NCBI RefSeq assembly: GCF_002148965.1 | Contig: NZ_NGFN01000015.1 | Span: 1-51,333, forward strand | Length of the DNA stretch: 51,333 nucleotides | Direction: 5' to 3' | Source of the DNA: Streptomyces swartbergensis | GTDB taxonomy: Bacteria > Actinomycetota > Actinomycetes > Streptomycetales > Streptomycetaceae | Part shown: piece by piece, positions 15,693 through 25,204 of the stretch | How the letters are laid out: each line of letters starts with the position of its first letter | Position numbering within the stretch: position 1 is the stretch's first letter | Translations under genes and position numbers: made by a program | Notes under the pieces: model-generated | The model's input: the letters and a program-made list of their open reading frames with translations, nothing else | Told to the model about the DNA's origin: nothing | Databases searched by the model: none

Positions 15693-18617
15693 ATGATGGA
15701 CGGGGTGTGGCGCGACAGCGACAACCCTGGTGGTGATCTGCGCTTTTCCGTGCTCGGTTCCGTTCGAGTCTGGCGGGGCGACCAGCCGCTGTCCACCGGC
15801 TCTCCCCAGCAGCGAGCTCTGCTCGCGGCCCTGTTGCTCCGTGCGGGCCGCACGGCGACCGCCGGGGAGCTCATCGACGCCCTGTGGGGTGAGGAACCTC
15901 CGTCGCAGGCGCTCGCGGCGGTACGGACGTACGCCTCCCGACTGCGGAAGGGACTGGGCGCCGGGGTCCTGGTGTCCGAGTCGGGCGGTTACGCGATTCG
16001 GGGGCTGCTCGAGGGCGCTCTGGACCTGACGACGGCGCAGAATCTGGCGCTGGATGCCGAGACCGCGAGGAACGCCGGAGACCTGAGCCGTGCGCGGAGC
16101 TTGCTGGACCAGGCCCTGAACCTGTGGGACGGGGAGTCGTTGGCCGGTGTCCCGGGCCCCTATGCGGAGGACCAGCGGGTTCGCCTGGAGGAGTGGCGCC
16201 TCCAACTCCAGGAGTCGCGCCTGGACATGGCGCTGGTGCAGGGAAACCATGCTGAGGCCGTCTCCGAGCTGACAGCCCTGACGGCGGCGCACCCCTTGCG
16301 GGAGCGTTTGCGTGAGCTGCTGATGCTTGCGCTGTACCGGAGCGGCCGTCAGGCGGAAGCGCTGGCGGTGTACGCCGACACGCGTCGCCTGCTGGCCGAC
16401 GAACTGGGCGTGGACCCGCGCCCGGGGCTGAGGGAACTTCAACAACGGATCCTTCAGGCCGACCCGGCCCTGTCGGAATCGACGCCGCGGGCCACCGAGC
16501 CTGCGGCGGTACCGGTGCGCCCAGCACAACTCCCCATGCCGGTGTACGACTTCACGGGCCGTGCCGGGTTCGTGGCGGAGCTGAGCGAGATCCTGGCGTC
16601 GGCGGAGGGCCGCGTGGTGGCGGTGGCGGGCATCGGGGGCGTCGGCAAGACGGCGTTGGCGGTGCGAGTGGCACACCAGGCGCGGGCGGCCTTCCCGGAC
16701 GGACAGTTGTACGTCGATCTGCGGGGCGCCGGTCCGCGGGGGGTGGAGCCGGAGTCGGTACTGGGCTTCTTGCTGCGGGCCCTGGGCACGCCCGATTCGG
16801 CGATCCCGGACTCGCTGGAGGAACGGGCTGCCCTGTACCGCTCGGTGCTGGACGGGCGGCGAGTGCTGGTGCTGCTGGACAACGCTCGGGATGCGGCCCA
16901 GGTGAGACCGTTGCTGCCCGGGACGGAGGGATGCGCGGCGTTGGTCACGTCGCGAGTGCGCATGGTGGATCTGGCCGGCTGCCACCTGGTCGACCTCGAC
17001 GTGATGACCTCGGAAGAGGCGTTGCAACTGTTCACGAAGATCGTGGGCGAGGAACGGGTGGAGTCCGAGCGGGATGCGGCCCTGGAGGTCCTCGCGGCGT
17101 GCGGCTTCCTCCCGCTGGCCATCCGGGTCGCAGCCGCGCGGTTGGCGGCCCGCCGCACGTGGACGGTCTCTGTCCTGGCGACGAAGCTGGCGGACGAACA
17201 CCGACGGCTGGACGAGCTCCAGGCCGGCGACCTGACGGTGAAGGCGGCCTTTGAGCTGGTCTACGGCCAGCTCGAGCCGGCGCAGGCGCGTGCGTTCCGC
17301 CTGCTGAGTTTGGCGGATGGCCCGGACATCTCCCTGGCGGCGGCAGCATCGGTGCTGGAACTGGGGACGGCGGAGACCGAAGACCTGCTGGAGTCCCTGG
17401 TGGACACCTCACTGCTGGAGTCGGCGGCACCGGAGCGCTACCGCTACCACGACCTCGTCCGCCTCTACGCGCGTGGGTGCGCTGAACGCGACGAGCAGCC
17501 GCCGAACGAGCGGGACGCGGCGATGTCGCGGTTGCTGGACTTCTACCTCGCTACGGCGGTGGGGGCTTATGCGATCGAGCGGCCGGGAGATCGACTGGTG
17601 GACCATCTCGAGGGCACGGAATACCCGGGCATGGTGTTTCCGGATCGTGGTTCCGCACGAGACTGGCTCTTCACCGAGGCGGCCTGTCTGCTGTCCCTCG
17701 TCCAGCAAGCATCTGCGATTGGGCGACTGCGCAAGGGGGCCGATCTGCTGCTGGTCCTTCAGGATCTCGCCGAGTCCGGGAGCGCCTTCGTGCACTACCA
17801 GTCGGCCGCTGCGGACCTGCGCGACCTGGCAGTGGCCGTGGGCGACCGGCACGCCGAGGTGCGGACGCGGGTGGTTCTCGCACACGTGCACTTTCTGGCC
17901 GGGCGCTTCGCGGAAGCGGATGCGGAGGCGCGTAAGGCCGGGACGCTCTGCGAAGCCGTCAACGACCCCTGGTCGACCGGTCGCGTACTCGACACCAGGG
18001 CGGTCATCGCTCTCCACAACGGTCACCACGCGGATGGCGAAACCCACCTCCGCCAGGCCATCGAGAACTTCCGCTCGCACGGGGACGAACCGGCCCTGGC
18101 GATGGCGCTGTGCAACCTCTCCCGAATCCACCTGATCACCGGGCGGGAGGAGAGCGCGGTACAACTGGCCAGGCAGGGCGTCGAGATCAGTGATCGCCTC
18201 GGCCACACACTCCGGGGCGCCGGCGCCCGCTACGCCCTGGCCCTGGCCCTCACCGCGACCGGGGCGATGAGCGAGGCGATGAACCTGCTCAACGAGGCGC
18301 TCGAAGTGTTCCGTGCCAGCCGGCAGCAGCTGCGGGAGGGCATGACGCTCTCCCGGGTCGCGGAAGTCCACTTGGCCATGGGGGACGCCGGAGCGGCGGC
18401 CGGTGCGGCGGAGGCCTCACTTGCCGTGCTGGGGAGCATGGGGGGCGAGTGGCGCCGCGCCAACGTGTTGACCGTGCTCGGCCGTGCGCTCGACGCACTC
18501 GGTCAGACCGACCGAGCAGCTGCCTGTCTGAGGGACGCCCTGGCTGTGTACGAAGCGCTGGGCTCTCCCGAGGCGGAGGCAGTGCACGGGCTGCTCGGAC
18601 CGAGTCTCACCGCGTGA
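15693..18617 (+). CDS. AfsR/SARP-type STAND transcriptional regulator
   Basis: 974 residues; ATG at 15693 with AGGGAGG upstream. Domain order: an OmpR-type winged helix (about 10-100, LRFSVLGSVRVWRGDQPL ... SPQQRALLAALLLRAGRT), a BTAD helical domain (about 105-250), an NB-ARC ATPase with Walker A GIGGVGKTA (about 313-321) and Walker B RVLVLLDNA, and C-terminal TPR-like repeats to the end. This is the AfsR architecture. Such proteins activate antibiotic or developmental genes in response to ATP and signals; many are phosphorylated by Ser/Thr kinases. No biosynthetic cluster adjoins it, so it is an orphan or global regulator. Its stop abuts the stop of the convergent MFS gene with no gap. Confidence 0.9.
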   Translation: MMDGVWRDSDNPGGDLRFSVLGSVRVWRGDQPLSTGSPQQRALLAALLLRAGRTATAGELIDALWGEEPPSQALAAVRTYASRLRKGLGAGVLVSESGGYAIRGLLEGALDLTTAQNLALDAETARNAGDLSRARSLLDQALNLWDGESLAGVPGPYAEDQRVRLEEWRLQLQESRLDMALVQGNHAEAVSELTALTAAHPLRERLRELLMLALYRSGRQAEALAVYADTRRLLADELGVDPRPGLRELQQRILQADPALSESTPRATEPAAVPVRPAQLPMPVYDFTGRAGFVAELSEILASAEGRVVAVAGIGGVGKTALAVRVAHQARAAFPDGQLYVDLRGAGPRGVEPESVLGFLLRALGTPDSAIPDSLEERAALYRSVLDGRRVLVLLDNARDAAQVRPLLPGTEGCAALVTSRVRMVDLAGCHLVDLDVMTSEEALQLFTKIVGEERVESERDAALEVLAACGFLPLAIRVAAARLAARRTWTVSVLATKLADEHRRLDELQAGDLTVKAAFELVYGQLEPAQARAFRLLSLADGPDISLAAAASVLELGTAETEDLLESLVDTSLLESAAPERYRYHDLVRLYARGCAERDEQPPNERDAAMSRLLDFYLATAVGAYAIERPGDRLVDHLEGTEYPGMVFPDRGSARDWLFTEAACLLSLVQQASAIGRLRKGADLLLVLQDLAESGSAFVHYQSAAADLRDLAVAVGDRHAEVRTRVVLAHVHFLAGRFAEADAEARKAGTLCEAVNDPWSTGRVLDTRAVIALHNGHHADGETHLRQAIENFRSHGDEPALAMALCNLSRIHLITGREESAVQLARQGVEISDRLGHTLRGAGARYALALALTATGAMSEAMNLLNEALEVFRASRQQLREGMTLSRVAEVHLAMGDAGAAAGAAEASLAVLGSMGGEWRRANVLTVLGRALDALGQTDRAAACLRDALAVYEALGSPEAEAVHGLLGPSLTA

Positions 18618-20072
18618 CTACGCGCCGGCCCCGGTCGGCTGATGCACTGCAGCCGACTCCAGCCGCTCCGCCGTCCGCTCGGCGGTCCCCCGAGCCCAGC
18701 GCCCACTGCTCACCGCCCCCAACGCCAGCACCGCGAAACCGCACGCCGCGATGATCCACCAGCCCGGCCGGGCGGCCGACACGAACATGTCGCGGTACGA
18801 GGACGCCCCCACGCCCGAGGCGAGCACCGCGCCCACCACGGCCACACCCAGCGTCTGGCCGAGCTGGCGGCTCGTGGAGGCGACCGCTGCCGCCACGCCC
18901 GCCTGGGCGCGGGGCATGCCGGAGACCGCCGTGTTGGTGATCGGCGCGTTGACGAAACCGAAGCCGATGCCGAAGAGGACGTACCCGGCGAAGAGGGTGG
19001 TGTTCGAGGTCTCGGCCTCGAACGCCGCGAAGAGGACGCCGCTCGCCGTCATCGCGCAGCCCGCGATCAGCAGGGGCAGACGCGGGCCCCGGCTGCCGAC
19101 CAGGCGGCCGGAGAGCGGGGCGCACAGGAAGGTCGGGGCCGCCATCGGCAGCATCCACAGGCCCGCCTCCAGGGCGGTCAGGCCGCGTACGTTCTGGAGG
19201 TACAGCGTGGACAGGAACAGGAAGCCGCCGAGTGCCGCGAACGCGCTGATGGCGATGACCGTGGCCCCGCTGAACGGTGCCGAGCGGAAGAAGCGCAGGT
19301 CGATCAGGGGTTCCGCGCGGCGCGGCTCGTACCAGAGCAGGCCGGCGAGCGCGGCCAGGGCGACCACGGCCAGCGGGGCCACCGACGCGAACGGCGTGCT
19401 CGGCGCCTCGATGATCGCGTACGTCAGGGAGCCGAACAGGGCGATCACCAGGAGCTGGCCGACCGGGTCGGGGCGGCGGGCCTTGCCGGCGCGGGACTCG
19501 GGGACGAAGCGCAGGGTGAGGAGCAGTGCCGCCAGGCCCACCGGCAGGTTGATCCAGAAGATCGAGCGCCAGCCGACCGAATCGACCAGGAGGCCTCCGA
19601 CCAGCGGGCCGGCGGCCATCGAGATGCCGACGACCGCGCCCCACGCGCCGATCGCCCGGGCCCGTTCGCGCGGGTCGGTGAAGGTGTTGGTGATGATCGA
19701 CATGGCGACCGGGTTCAGCATCGAGCCGCCCACCGCCTGCACCATCCGGAAGACGACCAGCGCCTCCAGGTTCGGCGCGAGCGAGCACAGCACCGAGCCG
19801 AGGGTGAAGACGACCAGCCCCGCCATGAAGACGCGCTTGCGGCCGATCCGGTCGGCGGTGGAGCCCGCGAGCATCAGCAGCGAGGCCAGGACCAGGGTGT
19901 AGGCGTCGATCGTCCACTGGAGGCCGGACGTGCTCGCGTGCAGGTCGCGCTGCATGGAGGGGAGGGCCACGTTCAGGACCGTGTTGTCCAGGCTCACGAT
20001 CAGCAGGCTCATACAGCAGATCGCGAGCACCAGCATGCGGCGGCGGGGGCTGAGCTCGGGCATGGACGTCAT
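18618..20072 (-). CDS. MFS transporter, DHA2 (EmrB/QacA-like)
   Basis: 484 residues with about 14 hydrophobic segments. Diagnostic stretches are MSLLIVSLDNTVLNVALPSMQRDL (TM1 with motif D1), LTLRFVPESR and GSTADRIGRKR (motif A), and AAGPLVGGLLVDSVGWR (motif C), which mark a proton-coupled drug exporter. ATG at 20072 or 20063 could start it. The divergent dusB gene starts 69 nt away. The spacer has a TTCGATAGTGTGG / TAACTAACGAA region that may hold promoter or operator. Substrate unknown. Confidence 0.88.
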   Translation of the reverse strand: MTSMPELSPRRRMLVLAICCMSLLIVSLDNTVLNVALPSMQRDLHASTSGLQWTIDAYTLVLASLLMLAGSTADRIGRKRVFMAGLVVFTLGSVLCSLAPNLEALVVFRMVQAVGGSMLNPVAMSIITNTFTDPRERARAIGAWGAVVGISMAAGPLVGGLLVDSVGWRSIFWINLPVGLAALLLTLRFVPESRAGKARRPDPVGQLLVIALFGSLTYAIIEAPSTPFASVAPLAVVALAALAGLLWYEPRRAEPLIDLRFFRSAPFSGATVIAISAFAALGGFLFLSTLYLQNVRGLTALEAGLWMLPMAAPTFLCAPLSGRLVGSRGPRLPLLIAGCAMTASGVLFAAFEAETSNTTLFAGYVLFGIGFGFVNAPITNTAVSGMPRAQAGVAAAVASTSRQLGQTLGVAVVGAVLASGVGASSYRDMFVSAARPGWWIIAACGFAVLALGAVSSGRWARGTAERTAERLESAAVHQPTGAGA

Positions 20073-20141
20073 CGTACGCCGATTTCGATAGTGTGGCTAA
20101 CTAACGAATTTTGCCTTTTCATTGCACGGCACAATGGAGGC

Positions 20142-21275
20142 ATGTCCACGCCCCTGCAGATCGGCCCGCACACCGTCCAGCCCCCCGTCGTCCTGGCCCC
20201 GATGGCCGGGATCACCAACGCGCCCTTCCGCACGCTGTGCCGGGAGTTCAGTGGTGGCAAGGGCCTGTTCGTGAGCGAGATGATCACCACGCGGGCGCTG
20301 GTCGAGCGCAACGAGAAGACGATGCAGCTCATTCACTTCGACGCGAGTGAGCGGCCCCGGTCCATCCAGCTGTACGGCGTGGACCCGGCGACCGTCGGCA
20401 AGGCCGTCCGCATGATCGCGGAGGAGGACCTCGCCGACCACATCGACCTCAACTTCGGCTGCCCGGTGCCCAAGGTGACCCGCAAGGGCGGCGGCTCCGC
20501 GCTCCCGTACAAGCGGAACCTGCTGCGGGCCATCCTGCGCGAGGCGGTCAGCGGTGCCGGCGACCTGCCCGTGACGATGAAGATGCGCAAGGGCATCGAC
20601 GACGACCACATCACCTACCTCGACGCCGGCCGCATCGCCGTCGAGGAGGGCGTCACCGCCATCGCCCTGCACGGCCGCACGGCCGCCCAGCACTACGGCG
20701 GCACCGCCGACTGGGACGCCATCGCCCGGCTGAAGGAACACGTCCCGGAGATCCCCGTGCTCGGCAACGGCGACATCTGGTCGGCCGAGGACGCCCTGCG
20801 GATGGTGCGCGAGACCGGCTGCGACGGGGTGGTGGTCGGGCGCGGATGCCTGGGCCGGCCCTGGCTGTTCTCCGACCTGGTCGCGGCTTTCGAGGGGCGC
20901 TCCCAGGACATCGCACGGCCCGCCCTCCGGGAAGTCGCCGACGTCATGGTCCGGCACGCCACGCTGCTCGGCGAGTGGATCGGCGACGAGTCCCGGGGCG
21001 TGATCGACTTCCGCAAGCACGTCGCCTGGTACCTGAAGGGCTTCGCGGTCGGCTCCGAGATGCGCAAGCGGCTCGCGATCACCTCGTCGCTCCAGGAGCT
21101 GCGCTCGGGCCTGGACGAGCTGGACCTCGACCAGCCCTGGCCCGCCGGCGCCGACGGGCCCCGGGGCCGTACGTCCGGCAACAACCGCGTGGTGCTGCCG
21201 GACGGCTGGCTGAAGGACCCGTACGACTGCGCGGGCGTCGGCGAGGAAGCGGAGCTGGACACCTCCGGCGGCTGA
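20142..21275 (+). CDS. dusB: tRNA-dihydrouridine synthase
   Basis: 377 residues; ATG at 20142 with a strong GGAGG at 20136-20140. FMN-dependent TIM barrel with APMAGITNAPFR at about 19-30 and catalytic Cys107 in NFGCPVPKVTRKGGG. Phosphate-binding motifs GNGDIW and VVVGRGCLGRPWLF sit near residues 207 and 230. It reduces specific uridines of tRNA D-loops using NADPH. The C-terminal helical recognition domain (about 255-350) is followed by a 25-residue tail. The open frame upstream through the MFS gene is an antisense shadow. Confidence 0.93.
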   Translation: MSTPLQIGPHTVQPPVVLAPMAGITNAPFRTLCREFSGGKGLFVSEMITTRALVERNEKTMQLIHFDASERPRSIQLYGVDPATVGKAVRMIAEEDLADHIDLNFGCPVPKVTRKGGGSALPYKRNLLRAILREAVSGAGDLPVTMKMRKGIDDDHITYLDAGRIAVEEGVTAIALHGRTAAQHYGGTADWDAIARLKEHVPEIPVLGNGDIWSAEDALRMVRETGCDGVVVGRGCLGRPWLFSDLVAAFEGRSQDIARPALREVADVMVRHATLLGEWIGDESRGVIDFRKHVAWYLKGFAVGSEMRKRLAITSSLQELRSGLDELDLDQPWPAGADGPRGRTSGNNRVVLPDGWLKDPYDCAGVGEEAELDTSGG

Positions 21276-23102
21276 TCAGCCTCCCGAGGCGTGCGGTGTG
21301 GAGCCGTACGCCTTCAGGAAGCGGTCGCGGAACGCGCTCATCTTCCAGACGGGGGCGTCGCGGTCCGGCTTGAGGCCTTCCGTCCAGTTCCAGTCGGCGA
21401 CCTTGTCGAGGACCTTCGGGTCCTTAGCGACGATCGACACCGGCACGTCCCGGCTCGCGCGGTTGCCGCTGACCCGGGCCATGGGCTGGTGGTCGCCGAG
21501 GAAGACCAGGACGGTGTCGTCGGTGCCGTAGCGCTCCAGCCACTGGGTGAGGCTGGTGACCGAGTACTGGATGGACTTGCCGTACTCCTGCCGGGACCTG
21601 GTGGTGTCGGTGAGGACGTCCGACGCCTTCTTGCCGGCCTTCTCGATGGCGCCGAAGACCGAGCCGTCGCCGATCTCGTCCCAGCCGACCATCTTCGGGA
21701 GGGGCGCCCAGGGCTGGTGGCTTGAGGTCAGGATGACGAACGACATCAGCGGCTTGTCGCGCTTCTTTCCGTGCACCCGGCGCTGGAACGCCTCCAGCGC
21801 GTACTGGTCGGGCATCGTCGACCAGCTGAACTTCGGGCCCCGGTAGCCCAGGTCGAAGGCGTCGTAGAGCTTGTCGAGGCCGTACCACTTCTCCTCCGGC
21901 CAGCCCTTCTGCACGCCCGGCATCACGCCCACCGTGTCCCACGCGCCGGTCTTCCGGAACGCCTTGGTGAGGGTCAGGTGGTCGCCCGCGGTGACCGTGC
22001 GGTAGCGGCGCTGGTTGTCGATCCACAGGCCGGACATGGTCGTGGAGTGGCCGAGCCAGCTGCTGCCGCCGAAGGTCGCCGAGGTCAGCCAGCCGCTGCG
22101 GGCGTGGAAGCCGGCCTTCGCCAGGGCCTCGGCGCTCGTGTCGAGGGTCCGGCCGACGCCGGGTGCCATGATCGGGTCCTCGATCGCGCTGCGGCCGTAG
22201 CTCTCGATGAACGTGAAGATCACGTCCTTGCCGCGCAGGTCCGGCAGGAGCTGGTCGGGTGGGGTGTTGCCGAAGGTGTCCGCCTTCGCCTCCCACGCGA
22301 ACGCCGCCTCGTCCCGCAGCGACTGCACGGTCCGCTGCGCGTGCACCCGGAGGGCCCCGGCCCCGCGCTCGGAGGCGATCGGGCCCCCGAAGAGCGTCAG
22401 GCCCAGGGCGGCGCAGGTGACCCAGACGGTGCCGGCGAGCAGGGCGCCCTTGGTCGCCCGGGCGCGGTGGCGGGACAGCACGCCGGAGAGCCGGATCGTC
22501 GCCGCGACCATGAGGGCCGCCACGAGCAGGACGAGCACGACCGCGCCGACGGCCGCGGCGGTCGCGACGCCGCCGCCCAGAGTGTCCTCGACGTACGCCT
22601 GCGCGTCGGGCAGCAGGTCCCAGTCGAGCGCGGCGTTGAAGCCCCGGCCCAGGTACTCGTTGAACCCCATGTCGAGCAGGTTCACCGTGGTCAGCGCGGT
22701 GAGCCCGAGCCCGTACAGCACCGCCGCCACCAGCCGGGGCCGGCGCGGCAGCACCAGCATGACGACGGCCCCGATGACCGCCTCCGCCGGGATCCGCGCG
22801 AAGCGGTCCGGCTCGACGGCGGGGAGGGTGTTGGGCAGCAGCAGGGCCCCGAGGACCAGGCCGGCGGCGAGGGCGGTGGTGGTCAGACGGAGGGCGCGGG
22901 CGGCCCGGGGGTGACGGGTGCGCCAGGCGCGGAGGTGGGCGAGGCGGGATCGGGGGGTGGGCGTCTCCGCCTCCACTGCGACGGCGGCGGGAGTCTCCGC
23001 CTCCGCTGCGACGGCCTCTTCCCTCTCGTCACGCTCCGTCCCGGCCCCGCCCCCTGGGATGCCCGGCTGCGGCGACCGGCTGAAGCGTGTGAAGACAGGC
23101 AC
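21276..23102 (-). CDS. Sulfatase-superfamily membrane protein (LTA-synthase-like)
   Basis: 608 residues. A charged, Ala/Glu-rich cytoplasmic N-terminus (1-75) is followed by four or five TM segments (about 76-270) and an extracytoplasmic alkaline-phosphatase/sulfatase domain from about 290 (DVIFTFIESYGRSAIEDP ... SATFGGSSWLGHSTTMSGLW ... VLVFLGDHQPMA). FIESYGRSA and the GDHQP metal motif resemble phosphoglycerol or phosphoethanolamine transferases such as LtaS. The nucleophile of the family, a Thr or Ser, could be in SATFGGSSW. Likely role: transfer or hydrolysis of a phospho-head group in envelope polymers; the exact acceptor is unknown. The stop is directly adjacent to that of dusB, inside GGCTGATCAGCC (21270-21281). 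Confidence 0.8.
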   Translation of the reverse strand: MPVFTRFSRSPQPGIPGGGAGTERDEREEAVAAEAETPAAVAVEAETPTPRSRLAHLRAWRTRHPRAARALRLTTTALAAGLVLGALLLPNTLPAVEPDRFARIPAEAVIGAVVMLVLPRRPRLVAAVLYGLGLTALTTVNLLDMGFNEYLGRGFNAALDWDLLPDAQAYVEDTLGGGVATAAAVGAVVLVLLVAALMVAATIRLSGVLSRHRARATKGALLAGTVWVTCAALGLTLFGGPIASERGAGALRVHAQRTVQSLRDEAAFAWEAKADTFGNTPPDQLLPDLRGKDVIFTFIESYGRSAIEDPIMAPGVGRTLDTSAEALAKAGFHARSGWLTSATFGGSSWLGHSTTMSGLWIDNQRRYRTVTAGDHLTLTKAFRKTGAWDTVGVMPGVQKGWPEEKWYGLDKLYDAFDLGYRGPKFSWSTMPDQYALEAFQRRVHGKKRDKPLMSFVILTSSHQPWAPLPKMVGWDEIGDGSVFGAIEKAGKKASDVLTDTTRSRQEYGKSIQYSVTSLTQWLERYGTDDTVLVFLGDHQPMARVSGNRASRDVPVSIVAKDPKVLDKVADWNWTEGLKPDRDAPVWKMSAFRDRFLKAYGSTPHASGG

Positions 23103-23266
23103 CCGGAGGTCCTTCCCGTGCGGAACGCGGCGAGGTGGCGGACCCGCGTGGGGGTACGGGTCCGCCGCAGTTCCGTACGGGGCGTCCGGCAGGTGTGTTC
23201 AGCCCGCCGGGCCAGCGCTCGGCAAACTCCGGGCAAACGCCCGGCCAACCGGCCCGGAGGGGGCCT

Positions 23267-25204
23267 TCAGGCGCCGCCGACCGCCGTGAGTAGTGCCAAC
23301 GGGGCCGACGCCGACCGGGATTCGCGCACGCACGCGTGCGGGTACGGCACCGGCTCGGGATGGGTGTCGCGGCCGTAGCCCGCGAGGACCTCCGGCAGCC
23401 GGTGGCCGGTCGCGCTCGCCGCGTCGACGAGGCCGCGGGCGATCGCACGGGCCTCGTCGTGCAGCCCGTAGCGGGCCAGGCCGAGCGCGATCAGCGCGTT
23501 GTCGTGCGGCCAGACCGAGCCGCGGTGGTAGGAGAGCGGGTGGTAGGCGGGCTGGCCGGCGGCCAGGGTGCGCACGCCCCAGCCGGAGAAGAAGTCCGGC
23601 TCCAGCAGGCGCCGGCCGACCTGCTCGCCGTACTCCTTGTCCAGCAGGCCCGACCACAACAGATGCCCGGCGTCGGAGGCGAGCGCGTCGACCTGCCGGC
23701 CCCCGCCGTCGAGCGCGAGTGCCGGGAAGGAGTGCTCCGGCATCCAGAAGTCCCGCTGGAAACGGTCGCGCAGATCACCGGCCGCCTGTTCCAGCAGGTC
23801 CGCGTACGTCACGTCCTGCCACACCGTGCGCGCCAGCCACGCCGTGCGGCGCAGCGCGTCGTACGCGTAGCCCTGGGCGCCCGCGGCCGTCACCGGGCCG
23901 CCCGGGCGGGTGCCCTCGGCGGAGCAGATGGCGCCGGGGGAGTCCTTCCAGTTCTGGTTGGCGAGGCCGCCCTGGTCGGCGCGGTAGACGAGGTAGCCGC
24001 GCGAGGTCAGGCCGCCGTGGTCGAGCATCCAGCCGACCGCCGCGCGGGCGTGCCGCTCCAGACGGCGGGCCAGGCCGGTGTCACCGGTCTGCTCGGTGTA
24101 CGCGCCGAGCAGGACGAGGAACAGGGGCGTGGCGTCGACCGAGCCGTAGTAGCGGGCGTAGGGGACCTGGCCGAAGTGCGCCAGTTCGCCGTGCCGCACC
24201 TCGTGCACGATCTTGCCGGGCTGGGCGACCTCGCTGACACCGGTGTCCGTGGCCTGGGTCGCGGCGAGCGCGGGCAGTGTGGCGGCGGCCAGCCGGGGCC
24301 GGTAGGGCAGTGTGAACAGCGAGGTCAGCAGGGCGTCCCGGCCCAGCAGGGTCAGGAACCAGGGGGCGCCGGCGGCCGGGACGCGCAGTTCCTCGCCGTC
24401 CGGGCCCGTCGCCGGGACCTGGAGCGCGGCCAGGTCGGCGAGGCCCCGGGCGCAGGCCGCGGACAGCTCCGGCCAGCCGGCCGGGAAGGCGACGCCCTCC
24501 ATGAACCGGCCCTCACGGGCGAGGAGCCGCTCCTGGAGGGCGGCGGGGGAGCGGGGCACGCGCAGGGCGCGCTTGTCGCCGTGCGGGCGGGCCATGACGC
24601 GCAGGACCAGCTCGGCCGTGCCGTGCGGTTCGAGGTCCAGGGTCCACACCAGGCGGCGGGCGCCGGTGCCGGTCTCCTCCACGGCGTCCGGCTGGGGGTC
24701 GGCCGTCACGGTCGTGACGGACCGCCACTCGCCGCGCCGGTAGGTGAACTCCACGCCGTGCCCGAGGACCTTCCGGGAGCGGACGGCGCCGGCCTTCGTG
24801 TAGGTGCGGTGGTCGGAGCGCAGTTCGAACTGGTCGGTGAAGTCGGCGTCGGCGGTGACCGCGAGGCGGACCGTCGTCGGCACCGGGCGGTTGCTGGTGA
24901 CCCGCAGGGACTCGACGAACGCGGCGTCCCCGACGGCCTGTTCGCGGAAGAGCGTGTACGCGGGCGGCTCGTTGCGGCCGCCGCGGGGCACGAGGACGCA
25001 GCGCGCGGTGTCCCCGTCGGCCACCGGCGTCAGCGTGTCGGGCACGGCCCCGTCGACGGTGAGCTGCCACCGGCTCAGGTGCCTCGCGTCCTGTACGAAC
25101 ATTCCGTCCGGGGCGCTGCCGCCCCGGTAGCCGCTGATGTCGCCGCGGTCGCCGACGGCGGCGAACGTCCCGCCGTGCACGAGCAGATGATGCCGGTCCG
25201 TCAT
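23267..25204 (-). CDS. Glycogen-debranching-enzyme-like glycosidase
   Basis: 645 residues; ATG at 25204. The N-terminal beta-rich domain (1-about 260; HHLLVHGGTFAAVGDRGDI, MFVQDARHLSRW) corresponds to the GDE N-terminal bis-type domain. The (alpha/alpha)6 catalytic half follows, with PWFLTLLGRDALLTSLFTLPYRP, NQNWKDSPGAI and YHRGSVWPHDNALIALGLARYG, the amylo-alpha-1,6-glucosidase signatures with acidic residues in GRD and WPHD. It has no signal peptide, so it is cytoplasmic and likely acts on glycogen or an alpha-glucan oligosaccharide. Its start overlaps the stop of the upstream glycosidase in ATGA, so the two are coupled. Confidence 0.85.
   Translation of the reverse strand: MTDRHHLLVHGGTFAAVGDRGDISGYRGGSAPDGMFVQDARHLSRWQLTVDGAVPDTLTPVADGDTARCVLVPRGGRNEPPAYTLFREQAVGDAAFVESLRVTSNRPVPTTVRLAVTADADFTDQFELRSDHRTYTKAGAVRSRKVLGHGVEFTYRRGEWRSVTTVTADPQPDAVEETGTGARRLVWTLDLEPHGTAELVLRVMARPHGDKRALRVPRSPAALQERLLAREGRFMEGVAFPAGWPELSAACARGLADLAALQVPATGPDGEELRVPAAGAPWFLTLLGRDALLTSLFTLPYRPRLAAATLPALAATQATDTGVSEVAQPGKIVHEVRHGELAHFGQVPYARYYGSVDATPLFLVLLGAYTEQTGDTGLARRLERHARAAVGWMLDHGGLTSRGYLVYRADQGGLANQNWKDSPGAICSAEGTRPGGPVTAAGAQGYAYDALRRTAWLARTVWQDVTYADLLEQAAGDLRDRFQRDFWMPEHSFPALALDGGGRQVDALASDAGHLLWSGLLDKEYGEQVGRRLLEPDFFSGWGVRTLAAGQPAYHPLSYHRGSVWPHDNALIALGLARYGLHDEARAIARGLVDAASATGHRLPEVLAGYGRDTHPEPVPYPHACVRESRSASAPLALLTAVGGA

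Noticed and set aside
12675..20072. Two exporters plus SARP-like regulator as a natural product cluster
   Set aside because: No biosynthetic core enzymes (PKS, NRPS, terpene cyclase, RiPP enzymes) lie between or beside them.
18642..20141. In-frame upstream extension of dusB through the MFS gene
   Set aside because: Antisense to a clear MFS gene. The dusB family N-terminus and a strong GGAGG fix the start at 20142.
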